Shown piece after piece: positions 29,222 to 39,457 of a DNA stretch of 64,000 nt. Where the stretch lies: assembly GCA_936440205.1 (NCBI GenBank), contig OW387146.1, forward strand, positions 47,172,426 through 47,236,425, in the 5' to 3' direction. The notes beneath the pieces were generated by a model, which searched no databases, was not told where the DNA came from, and was given only the letters and a program-made list of their open reading frames with translations. Each line of letters starts with the position of its first letter. Positions within the stretch are counted from its first letter, which is position 1. A program made the position numbers and the translations under genes. Source of the stretch: Lepidonotus clava. Its lineage: Eukaryota; Annelida; Polychaeta; Phyllodocida; Polynoidae.

Positions 29222-29575
29222 TTGAAAGGCAGCGCATTTGCTTGTAGTTTTATGCTGATCTGGTACTCATCATGGGGCATATCATGCTTCTTCCTGTATG
29301 TACTTATGAAAAACGCAGCTTTACGTGTAGTGCACCAACATTTTCTTCGGAAGTTCATTTATCTTCTAGCACATAGGCCTGAGCCTATGCCCACACCCAC
29401 TTTTTATACGGTACACACCGATGGCCAATTGGTGCGTGTTACTGCCCCCGGGGAAGCTACACCAATACCACCTGGCGAAAGCTGCGAACTGCCGCGAACT
29501 GCCAGAGGATTACCTAGAAATTACAGCCGCGAAATCCCCGGGATGTCATGCTTTTTCGGGGCGGGAAGTATTTGA
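29222..29575 (+). CDS. Unrecognised 117-codon open frame
   Basis: It has a hydrophobic N-terminal half (FMLIWYSSWGISCFFLYVLM) that could cross a membrane, then a proline/threonine-rich part. I do not recognise it. It lies upstream of the frame at 30,195 on the same strand and might belong to the same unit. Confidence 0.25.
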   Translation: MKGSAFACSFMLIWYSSWGISCFFLYVLMKNAALRVVHQHFLRKFIYLLAHRPEPMPTPTFYTVHTDGQLVRVTAPGEATPIPPGESCELPRTARGLPRNYSREIPGMSCFFGAGSI

Positions 29576-30194
29576 GAGTTGGCTGTAGTTTCTCATGGAT
29601 CTGAAACACAGCGACAGCCTTGACTAGTGAGCGGATGTCACCTGCTCTGAACTTTGTAATAAAAGACTCCTCACAATTTGTTTTACTTCACTAACACTTA
29701 AGTTAAACGTCCACCCTGAAAATCTGATTCAGATAGACATTTTGGTGGCACAGAATGAGCAACAGCCATCATGAATGTGCAAATTGGTGAGCATTTATTA
29801 CTTTTATTGAACATGCGTTCCACACTCTTCAAGTGCTTAATCAAGTCCAATTTCCATTTATTCTTAATAGGATACATAAAACAAATTTGGAAATACGATT
29901 GTTTGGTTGTCATCATTCAGAACCCGGTTCTGAATAATATTTTGGAACTCCTTTCCCCCTATGGTCCAGACTTATTTCCTACTTGTATCATTTTCAAATC
30001 TCTTTCTTTTTTAAGTGAATCTTATTTTGGAAGAAAGGCATTTGTTTAATCTTCAGATTACCACCTTTAGTGTGCAATCTTTTTCACTTTAAGCTGCGAC
30101 GTACTTCATCCTAGTATCTTGCGTGAAATTGAGCCGGGCTGCAGCTGGTTGACTCAGGACCAAGCAAAGCAGCCTGCAGCTGGGAGGACTGTGC

Positions 30195-30690
30195 GTGAAA
30201 CTGACTGTTAACCACACCAGAATAACCATGACCCAGATGGTCAACCTCACTGCCACCCTGACTGGCCACCCTCCACCAAAACACCATTCAATGACCGGCC
30301 TGACCTTTCATAATATCCTTGAAGCTGTGCTCAACCGAACCAAAACTGATGCTAGAGCCACCCCTGGAGTAAAAAAAGAGAAGGTACTGGAGAATTCCCA
30401 ACTGTGGTACTTCTCCAATCATAATGCTCTTCTTATCATCATCTCTATAGGCATCATTATGGGCATATTATTTGGACTCTTTATGGCTTCTCATTCTCAT
30501 GTGTACCTGCTAGTCTCGGGCAAACGCAATGTCTGGATTAACCTTGGCATGTTCCCAGGGCATTTCAGCGATTTTGTGTTTCAAACGGACCGATTTATCT
30601 TACTAAGGCAGAAAATATATTTCTAGGAGCACGCTACACTATTAATGCCCAGATCCTAATGGTTGACTGCTACACCAATAGACAAACAAA
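30195..30690 (+). pseudogene. Unknown single-pass membrane protein, broken copy
   Basis: An N-terminal domain rich in N-x-T sites (TVNHTR, MVNLTATL) is followed by a strong membrane segment (LLIIISIGIIMGILFGLFM) and a C-terminal domain beginning HVYLLVSGKRNVWINL with FPGH close behind. A relative on the minus strand at 59,536-60,121 shares the order and the motifs VYLLVSG-x-x-NVWI, FPGH and Y-T. The layout (glycosylatable outside, one membrane pass, conserved inside) is seen; the family is not recognised. It may be the membrane-protein part of an old virus-like element, so I treat it as a fossil. It looks broken, with about one or two breaks. Confidence 0.4.
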
Positions 30691-31239
30691 ACACTGAACA
30701 CTAATTTAAAGGTTAATATGCTGAAAGATATGATGTTGACACGATTGATGACTAAGGACATTATACAATACCACTTGGTCACCATCAGTATAGGCATAGG
30801 AGAACCTGTTCTTCTGGGGAAACTCTGGCACATGGAGCTCGATTCTAGTGATGAGTATGAGGAGACTGAGGAATTGAATTTGGACTAGCAAACTGCTGCA
30901 TCGTATAATGTCCTTAGTAATCAATCTTGCCAGTTTCACTATAGCCCAAATTTCCATTTCTGGTCTTATTTAGTTTATTGATTTATAATTATGGAGGTAT
31001 AAGTGTGCAAATCATCTGTGATTAAGTCTTTTTTCAAAACTAGGACACTTTTTAGAAATTAATATAAGACAAGTAATTATGATATATAATTGTCTATTTC
31101 AAAGTGTTCTTTGTGTATAGCAGTGTTGCCCCTAATTTTTAGGATAACACGTGTAAAGTTAACAGTGTAAGCTAAATAAATGGAAATTATAGTTATAGGC
31201 AATTTTTGTTTATTACAAGTATATGCTATCCTTTTGCAT
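30691..31239. other. AT-rich sequence, no feature seen
   Basis: Only short open frames without recognisable domains. Confidence 0.5.
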
Positions 31240-31253
31240 ACAGTGATTGACTA

Positions 31254-31559
31254 GTGAGTGAGTGAGTGTTGGTGTTTTAAGCTGTACTGACAGCCAGGGT
31301 CATTTTCTCGGCGAAAACCAGTTGGGACGAATTCTGTCTTTGGTGATCGAATCTATGAGATGAAGGTGACAGGGCAGGCAAACAACAGGGGATCAAAACC
31401 CAGCGATCAATTTTGCTGTACCTCATCCCTTAGTGAACCAAGCACTGACTGGGAATTGAACCCAAAAACCACTTGGTCAGTGCAGGGTCCCCCCTATCGT
31501 CGCCTCTTACGATCAGCAGGGGCTACTGAGGGCCTATTCTTACCCGGACCCCCACGGGG
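31254..31559 (-). mobile_element. SINE with (ACTC)n tail and target duplication
   Basis: A 306-bp insertion is flanked by exact 14-bp repeats, ACAGTGATTGACTA, at 31,240-31,253 and 31,560-31,573. Read on the minus strand it begins CCCCGTGGGGGTCCGGG, contains a B-box-like GGGTTCAATTCCC, and ends in an (ACTC)n tail. From memory this head and tail match a SINE type widespread in gastropod and other mollusc genomes. It has no coding capacity and depends on a LINE for movement. Confidence 0.88.
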
Positions 31560-31573
31560 ACAGTGATTGACTA

Positions 31574-32489
31574 TGTTACATTTGCACATTCCAAAAATAT
31601 TAACGTATATTTTTGACATTTTTCTGTTTTCACTGTATTATGGGCAGCATAAATTTGGGTCATATCTCCTCTAAAAACAACCTAAACATTTTTACATTAG
31701 GATGTGGCATAATGGTCAAACCATTTAAGTGGAAAACCATCTCCTTTCAAAAGTAAAATATTTAACATGGGATGTTACTTCACAGGTTGGGGGTGAGAGG
31801 TTGTGTGACTTTTGAGGGGGATTTCTGAAGTTATTTCACAGGTTGGGGGGGAGAGGCTGTGCGACTTTGAGAGTGGTTTCATAAGTGAGGTCCGTTATAT
31901 ATGGGGCAGTGCTGTCCCATTATGTAATATGTGATACCGTCCGCTGAAGGGACCGGCTGACCTAGCCCTAGCCATATCGTCACAGCCCCCCCTAGCCCCT
32001 CCCCCACTCCCCGGGGTGACTGGCCAGCCCCAGTATGGTGTTGTAGGATGAGCTCCCTAAACTTTGATGGGGGAAGGGGGGAGGGGTGGCATTGCCTGTT
32101 TGAAAATATGTGTCTCTGTCAATACCAGGCATAAAATTGTATTATTTTAAAATTATATTAGTAGTACTATATAGTAGATCTTTTATTGGAACTGAAATCA
32201 CTATGAACTAGAACGTTAACTTGAACCTGTATTCTATTTGCTACTCAGATTCTATCTCAGTATTTACACAGCATAACTTGATGACTAAATGTTTGTTTGT
32301 TTCAGATGTAAGTGGTCGCACAAGGTACATGTATTCAGAATTAAAATCTGTCTGTTGTTTAGCAGTTTGAAAGGTTTTGATTTATCAAATTTTTGGCGTT
32401 AATCAGAATTGCAGTACTAGTTTTGGTTATATTCCTTTAGAATTTCTTTAAGAACTATCAAGAAGCTCGATAATGGTTTTGAACTAACA
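31574..32489. other. Unassigned spacer with a short tandem repeat
   Basis: Two units containing CACAGGTTGGGGG and GAGAGG lie at about 31,772-31,885. A C-rich stretch follows at 31,985-32,020. No gene is seen. Confidence 0.5.
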
Positions 32490-33130
32490 ACGCGATGAAT
32501 GCTAGTGTTTGTTTTAGGGTGTCAACTCGTTAAATGGGGAACTGCTGTCACTTCACTCTCCGAATGGCCATTACTTATTCCTCTTTTATCCTCGCTAGCC
32601 AAGTTGCTTTCACAATTGCCAGTGTAGCTACAGATGCCTTAATCCTATTTGCACAAACAGACGTCGCCGGAGGCAAGCTTCTTTAAGAAAGTCCGCCCGA
32701 CTCCGTACGACTATGCAAACAGTACAGTTCCTCTTCTAGTCACCAGATGTCATGTATATAGCTATCCAAATCCCCCGAATCCCTAAGACTCAGTTTTTAT
32801 CCAAACGTGTATCGACTTGCTTTGCCCTTAACCGCTGGTCATTGCCCTTATGTATTATTTTACTTATTGATTTTTTTCCCGAGTAGTGCTGCTTACTGGT
32901 AGCCTTAGCCTGTCTGTCATAGCCAGACTGGTTTATTACGCCTACCAGAAATGCCTACCATAATTATTTACATTACCTTAGCACATTAATTTGTATATTT
33001 TTGAATACCATTTATAATGTCTTCTACCATCTGGTGACTATTTCTTTACTTTATTTATACACTATTAATTACATGCACAAGGCATTTTACTAACTACCTT
33101 TGTACAGCGATACATACCCTAACCCTAAAC
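32490..33130 (-). repeat. Dispersed repeat R1, copy 3
   Basis: The reverse complement carries GGATTCGGGGGATTTGGATA, ACATCTGGTGACTAG, AGTCGGGCGGACT and GAAGCTTGCC in the same order as copy 1 at 2,011-2,483. It extends further on the 5' side and includes the uninterrupted form of the site into which the Ngaro-like element inserted in copy 2 (about 32,935). Confidence 0.75.
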
Positions 33131-35814
33131 TTTCAGTACTTTAATTATGATATAATATTTAAGAACTTTAAACACTCCTATTTAGAGTGTAGGCGGCAAT
33201 CTAAAAGAGCATATAATCAAACTATATTCAGTTGGTGTTATCCTATACTACGATATTTTTGATAATAGTTTATATAAGAAAATAACATAATAACAACTGG
33301 ATAGTGGGATCTTACGGTGTTGTACAGTAGAGGTGGTGAGTCTCTGGGCCGGGGCTTTAGTCGCCGCCCCCAGACCAATGTTCAGGCTTCACCACCCAGT
33401 CTGGGGCCCCGCAAGGAGGCGTTTGGAACTTAGGTGAAGGGTCGAACGTCGGGGAGCGGACGACAGTCAAAAGAACACCCAGCTGGCGTTCGTTGAAGTA
33501 AGAGCCTGTCCAAAGTGGCTTTGGAGTCCCTCAGCTACTGGCTCTCCCACACCAGGGGTTTAACCAGACGGTGGTAGCAATCCGTCGATCTATCAGTGGG
33601 ATCCAGATGATCTATGCCACGGTCCTCGTCACTGGTGTACTCCAGTTTGAGGACCACCCTAACCGCTGTTTTTGATGCCGTCATTGATGGTCCAATTAGT
33701 GGACTTCACGTGGACACTTGCTGCTGTGTGAAACGCGATTGAAGTTGTTTCAGAGGAACCTGCGTGAACTTATGGCTGTTTGAAGAAAATTGCGGCCTAG
33801 TGCCCTCGCTACCCTGTGTATGTGCCTGTAAAGCCCAAATCTAGAAGAAACCCTTCTTAGTTCTAGCCTTCTTAGTTCTAGTGGGAGAAACAGTGCATTG
33901 GGGAGGGGGATATAAATATGTACCTGTGCAAGACGTGCTTCACAACATTCAGAAGATGGACATAGAGGGACTGCTAAATGCAAGTCTGCGTACTCTTTGG
34001 GAGGAGCCGTCAGTGAGAAGACCTATCCATCTCCCTTCCACCAACCAGTCCGACCATCATTTGTTGCTTCTGGTCTTAATGTTATGGCTGGGGTGGCATT
34101 TATTTGGAATCTGCTCGAAATTAGCTGCAGGCGTCCGCTCATTGGCACGCAGTGAACGACTGAGGGCCCCAGTGCAGTGCTGTCTGAGGATCCACTGCCG
34201 ATGGGAAACGCTCAGTTTTCCACTAGCTCCCATTCCCATGGAAATGGATGCCATCAAAAGTGCTGCGTGCCCAAGAATGATGCTACCAAGACCAGGGCTC
34301 CTTTCCAGGACCCTGACCATTGCCTGGTCGGGGCCACTTAACGTCCATCTGAATGGGAGCGACGAACCCTTTGACTTTGGAAATGCCCCAAAAAGTCAAC
34401 GTTCCTCGTAGGGAGCGCGTCCGCCTGAACAAGTTTTTCAGGCACAGACTTTGTAGAGCTACCGTTTGCCTGCTAGACCACAGGAGCCACATGGTCCAAC
34501 AACTATTCCCATCCAAAAAACTGGATTTTATATCTGACGTAGACTCATGGGTGTGGTGGACACAAGGCCCGTTATCATTTACCAGGATGACATCTGAAAT
34601 ACATTGGACTTTTTGTTAAGGATTATCAAAGTAGCTAGTTATCTGTATCATGCCCTGGCCACCTACAGGCCCAGCATGTCAGAAGCCAAGTTTACGGGCC
34701 TATCATATATATATGTTTATATGGTAAAATATGTAAGTCTGCATGTATTGCAGTGCTAAAATGTGGACAGTCTACAATATTGTCCAGAAAGTAAATAAAT
34801 TCTGACATACAAGAAGCTGTGTAGTCTTCTGTGTTTCTAAATGTGAATTGATGAAGGCCATATTGTTAAATACCAGAACAATGACATCAATGTGGAACTG
34901 GTGACTATGATAAAATACATAATACTTTGTACCTGAGCTGAAAGTGTAACATTAAAGTTAGATCATAGAATTAATAACCAACTCAATTTAATGTCAGGTG
35001 TCTGCATGCGTGTTTAAGCCTACGTTGTCTGAAATATAGAAATGAGACAAACACAAGAATGCTGGTTTTTACCAAGGTATAACTTCTTTTACACAGAACC
35101 AGTCTCGATCGCATCTCAGTTTCATTAAGTACCTAAATCAGCCACAAGGGGGGGCCTTTGTTCTACCGGGTAACGTTTTGAGGCCTTGCCGCGATGTGAA
35201 AATGACACACTTTCATTATGCAATTGTGTGTGTGTGGGGGGGGGGGGGGTGAGGATGCCACAGGCAAATAAAAAAATGCAGGGGGTCTGGGGTGCGGCCC
35301 ACAGAATATTTATGATGATAGATAATTCCAAGTGATCTAGGCACCATTTCAGAAGGCCTTGAATTTATTACAAGATTACCCTTTAGATCAAATTCTATGA
35401 TGTGAAATACAGCCCTACCCCCAATTTTAATTTTGAAATGAAAATGAAAAAAAGAGTGTCATGTTGGCCCTGTGGGATTTGACTCTTATGTGCTAGGCAA
35501 GCCTAGCTGAATTTAAAGGGGGGTTCAAACAAGCTTGCTCATCTAGTACATATCCGCAGTGCGGTAGCCACAGGGCCATGGCTCGCTGGTTTGAGAACAA
35601 TGCTCCAAGTCCTAAGGTAAACCTCAAGTATAAGGGCTGATGCAATGTCACAGGTACACACCACACTCCTCAGTCGCATTGGATTGCAGATGTAATAACC
35701 TTACACGGGAGTCTGTAGTGAGAAAGGAGTATGATGTACACAACCATATACTTCAGAGACCCCTGGTATGGAGTGTTTGTTTTATTCACTCATAGACAAT
35801 AGAAAACGTCAGGG
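33131..35814. other. Unassigned region, GC-richer core
   Basis: Between about 33,300 and 34,620 base composition is GC-richer than around it, and a 176-codon plus frame runs from 33,881 to 34,411. It is leucine-rich in the middle and matches no family I recognise. A TG repeat running into a G-run is at 35,224-35,250. Confidence 0.35.
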
Positions 35815-35819
35815 TCTTT

Positions 35820-35945
35820 CCGGGATTCGAACCCAAGGCGATCACCCATCCAAGTACCGACCAGGGTAAACCTTGCTTAACTTTTTGTTTCTTTTAAGTG
35901 TAAGTCACCCATCCAAGTAATGACCAGCGTCAACCTTGCTTAACT
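35820..35945 (-). mobile_element. 5S-rRNA-derived repeat, two partial copies
   Basis: The minus strand of 35,820-35,882 reads GTTAAGCAAGG, then GGTCGGTACTTGGATGGGTG and GATCGCCT, which follows the internal control region of 5S rRNA (A box, then the TTGGATGG C-box). It continues into a tRNA-type B box, GGTTCGAATCCC. A second, more diverged copy of the 5S part is at 35,903-35,945. This is a SINE3-like piece and not a functional 5S gene, because the rest of 5S is missing. Confidence 0.75.
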
Positions 35946-35950
35946 TGTCT

Positions 35951-36990
35951 TTTGTTTTATGTCTAAAGCACCTGGGATTTCTAGGCAAAACCAACCACCC
36001 TAGGCCGGCTCTTCTTTACAAAATTTTTGATAATTTTGTTATTATTGAAGCTAATTTTTTGGGAAATAAAGACAGGGGCGCAGTCAGCCCTAAAGTCAAG
36101 GGGGGTTCCAGGTAAAATCAAGGGGACTCTGACCTACATTTTTGACTTGATTTCTTTTATTTTAATGGTATTGATATAGTCTTTTGAATCACTGATTCAG
36201 AGACAATAGTGTACAAGACCTGCAAAAATCAATTTCTTTCGCTCTCTGTGTGTTTCTGGTTTTTTCTTTTGCTGTTTCTGGAATACACTTACCAGTAATA
36301 CATGTATTAGCATTTTAATGGTGGCACCGCCCCCACCGTGGTCGGCTGAGTACATTTAATTTACAACTAAGTTACTTCCACGGATTTGCAGGGAGGAAAA
36401 ACAAAATGATGTTCACACTTATGGCTTCCATATGGAGTGCGCCAAATAGATAGACCCAGAGGGTATGGAGGGAGACTTAGCATACACTTTGCCGGCGATA
36501 AGGGTGAAGAGGTAGGCGCATTAGTCAAATCGACACTTTGGAGCTGAATATGAGGGTAGTGTTGTGTTGATATGCGCGACTACGGCAGTGAAAAGTAAGG
36601 CTACAGTATACTTTGTGATGGTTCTGGGTTAATAATACTATCACTCAAAAAGGGCTAGTTGAATGAATGCACATTAAGGACTGAATTGATGCAGGTGAAC
36701 TGATGCACTATTGCAAAATTCATGATAGTACACTGAAAATGCACCTGTGCCAAAATGATACTGTGTTATTTGAGGGTGAAGAGTAGAGCCCCGATTTTGC
36801 CTTGTGGAAGGTGGCCATCTTTTGGATTGGTGCTAATGGGACACCAAAATAAATAATTAATTATCTCATTGATGATGCTTATTCTACGACCAAGGGGAAC
36901 TAACACAGTAATTTTGTACCTCCACCACAATTTGTCAGATTTTGTTCAAAATTTACATGGTTGGATGGTTTGCTGCATAATAATTAAAGT
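35951..36990. other. AT-rich sequence, no feature seen
   Basis: A segment near 36,073-36,120 begins GGGGCGCAGTCAGCCC, resembling common short-element ends, but no boundaries can be set. Confidence 0.45.
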
Positions 36991-36998
36991 AAACATTT

Positions 36999-38718
36999 TC
37001 AGATACGTGAAAGACTGCCCCACTCAGCAGCACATAGACATGAGATAGACTGGATGTTGACGACTGGAAGAGGGCAGCCTGCCTCTTGCTGGCCCTGGAG
37101 TGACAGCTGCTGTTGGACTAAGGGCCTTTGCTGCTGGACTGGGGCCTTTGCCATACCTTTCCCTCCTCCAGGATTTGTACTGTGGGGTGATGCTATGGGA
37201 GGAGGCGTGGCATCCTGCCTCATAGGAGAGGAGAGGACACAACTGTCCTTAGTGGCCTTAGTGCATCAATTGCTGGCCCTCCTGGAGGAGTTTGCACTGT
37301 TCCCCTTGGTGAGGGGGCACTTTGTACTGTAAGATACCCTGTAGAAGCGCCAAGGGCACTGGTCACTTGCATTATCCTTTGGGACAGGCGACTTGATGAT
37401 GTGAGGGCACCAGGGACTTCGCAGTGAGGGTTGGCAGCAGATAGACTCCTTGTTTTTGACAGTTGTGCCCTCTCCTGGTTGCTCTACAGCAGATTACACA
37501 TCTCACACTGCAATTGTAGAGACTGGCAATGTTGCTGTGACCTGTCAGTTGCACCATGACAGTCAGGTTGACCCCGCTGTGCAGGAGGTCAGTGGTAGTC
37601 TTCTTCCTTTTGCTGTGATTGTTATACTTGCCCTTTAGTTTGCAGGCCTTGGAAATCTCAGGAACAATCTTACATAGTTGTTGAAGACCAAGGAGCAGAT
37701 TCTTGTACCAGGTCCTGCTCCTGAGGCTCTTGTTGATGGCCAGGAACAAGGGGCTGTCTTGGGCCATCATTTGGGATGGTCAGTGGGACTTGAAATTCTC
37801 ATACATGTGTATTGCACATTTCTCGAGATGCTTCTCATTTTGAAACAATTAGGCACAAAATGCCTCGGATCCACCTGGCCCTCTCTGGTCTTAAATTGGC
37901 GCTCATTGAATTCTAGGTAGACATACGCATTTATGTCTTCCACTTACTTTATATCCCCCCAGTTCATCTGTTTTCACTTGTGCATGCCCCTCAGGCCAAA
38001 GCACTCAACCATGTAAATAAAGAGCCCTCGTTGCAGGGTTCGGCACTTGTTTTGGAGATAGCCCCCTTCTCCCAGAAGATGTTCATATGTCTTGCAGTCA
38101 GAGGTTGGGACCTATTGGTTTTTTTCTCATACCCCTTAGCCTTCAGGGCCTTCCTTCAGGTTGCCAGGACTTCCCGGCTACTTGGAATTCTGGGGAATCC
38201 TTAAGGTGTAACTGTATTTCTTGTCCTCTAGATGCCTGTCTATGGCCTGGTGCATGAATGTCAGGGTGTTGGGCTCGCACTTACCCCTGTTGTGTTTCTT
38301 AATGACCATAAAGGATGCACTCACCATCACATTCAGGGTTGAGGGCTTGAGAGCCACAAAGTCCTCAAAGCCCTGCTTGCTGTAATGTTGGTCAAACCTC
38401 CTTACCAACAGTTATGTCTTCCTTTTCTGTTTTTGTTTTTCCATGAGTCTTTGTAGGCCTGAATGTCATCTTCATTGACTCCTCTTGTGGCTCCCACCTC
38501 CTCCATGTCCTCTGCCATGTCCTCTGCCATGTCCTTCTCCATGTAGTCATCCTCATCAGTATCTGAAAGTTATTAGAAACAGGTGAAAGATGAAAAATGG
38601 GTGTGTCTGCCCGGAATTTGTTGGTAATATTTTGGAGCACCACTCTATGACCAGGAAGGGCCAGGGGAATCCGAGGCATTTTGCCTCCGAACCGTTGTAA
38701 AATGAGAGATATCCCCAA
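36999..38718 (-). pseudogene. Crypton-like (DUF3504-type) tyrosine recombinase, decayed
   Basis: On the minus strand three blocks follow the order of Crypton/KIAA1958-type recombinases. Block 1, 38,408-38,178: CEPNTLTFMHQAIDRHLEDK, the core-binding helix region. Block 2, about 38,170-37,780: LRGMHK with the first catalytic arginine, WGDI, YLEFNERQFKTREGQVDPRH. Block 3, 37,770-37,400: DSPLFLAIN, NNHSKRKKTTTDLLHSGV with H-x-x-R, and VMVQLTGHSN, then LYNC where the nucleophilic tyrosine would lie. Frames shift between blocks and stops occur (for example within LRGMHK-stop-KQMNWGD), so it is dead. Upstream, 38,718-38,392 may be the N-terminus. Downstream is a glutamine/proline-rich stretch. It could be a Crypton transposon or a host gene derived from one. 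Confidence 0.78.
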
Positions 38719-38720
38719 TT

Positions 38721-39457
38721 ACTTTACACATATGTTACATGTACTTTACATGCACTTTACATGTTCTTTACAAGAACTTGACATGCACAAATTTTCAGAC
38801 ACTTTTTAAACAATTTTAGGTTCACTATTGGTAGGCCTATATGATTGTTCAGGAGGAGGTTTGCTTACCTGGTGACATGTAGTTGGGGTCCTAAATGTCA
38901 TAGACATGCAGATTGATGTTTTCTGCCCTTTCTGGTGGGGTTTTCAGCGTTTCTTGGTTGTTTTCCGACGTTTCTTAGGCGTTTCCTGATATTTCTCGGG
39001 GATCCTCTTCTCTGTGAACACTAAAGGTGGGGGGTGTTGGATGCAAAGTGTCCAAAAGAATATCTGGGACCTTTGGTTTGCTGTGATGTCTGAAATCAGC
39101 ACATCCAAGGCCTGCAAATCCATGCCGCTCAATGGTAGAATTATCTTTCAACTTTTATCCATTAATTTTTAGGATATTTTTTCATATTAAGTTTAAAAAA
39201 AAAGTGAAATTTGTTTGCTTTCCGTCACTTTAGGCATTCATATCATGAAAATAATCAACATTTGCCAGCGTTGCCTTAATTAGGTCAAATTTGGGGTCAA
39301 AGTTGACTTTGTCAAAACTCTGGTTTTGATTGGTTAATTGTAGGTCGCACTATTTTTCCTTATCAGTAGAATACTGATATGGAATCTGTATCCATACAGT
39401 CCATGCTTTCACTTGATTGTAGCTTAGAGTAATACGCGTTTAATAGGAGTTTAATGC
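38721..39457. other. AT-rich sequence, short CTTTACATG tandem repeat
   Basis: CTTTACATG-type units repeat loosely at 38,720-38,785. Nothing else is supported. Confidence 0.5.

Noticed and set aside
33881-34619. RNase H or recombinase remnant of another DIRS-type element
   Set aside because: Faint resemblance (WLSHTRG and similar) was noted upstream, but no catalytic motifs could be placed in order.
35820-35945. Functional 5S rRNA gene
   Set aside because: Only the internal control region is present, and it leads into a tRNA-type B box.
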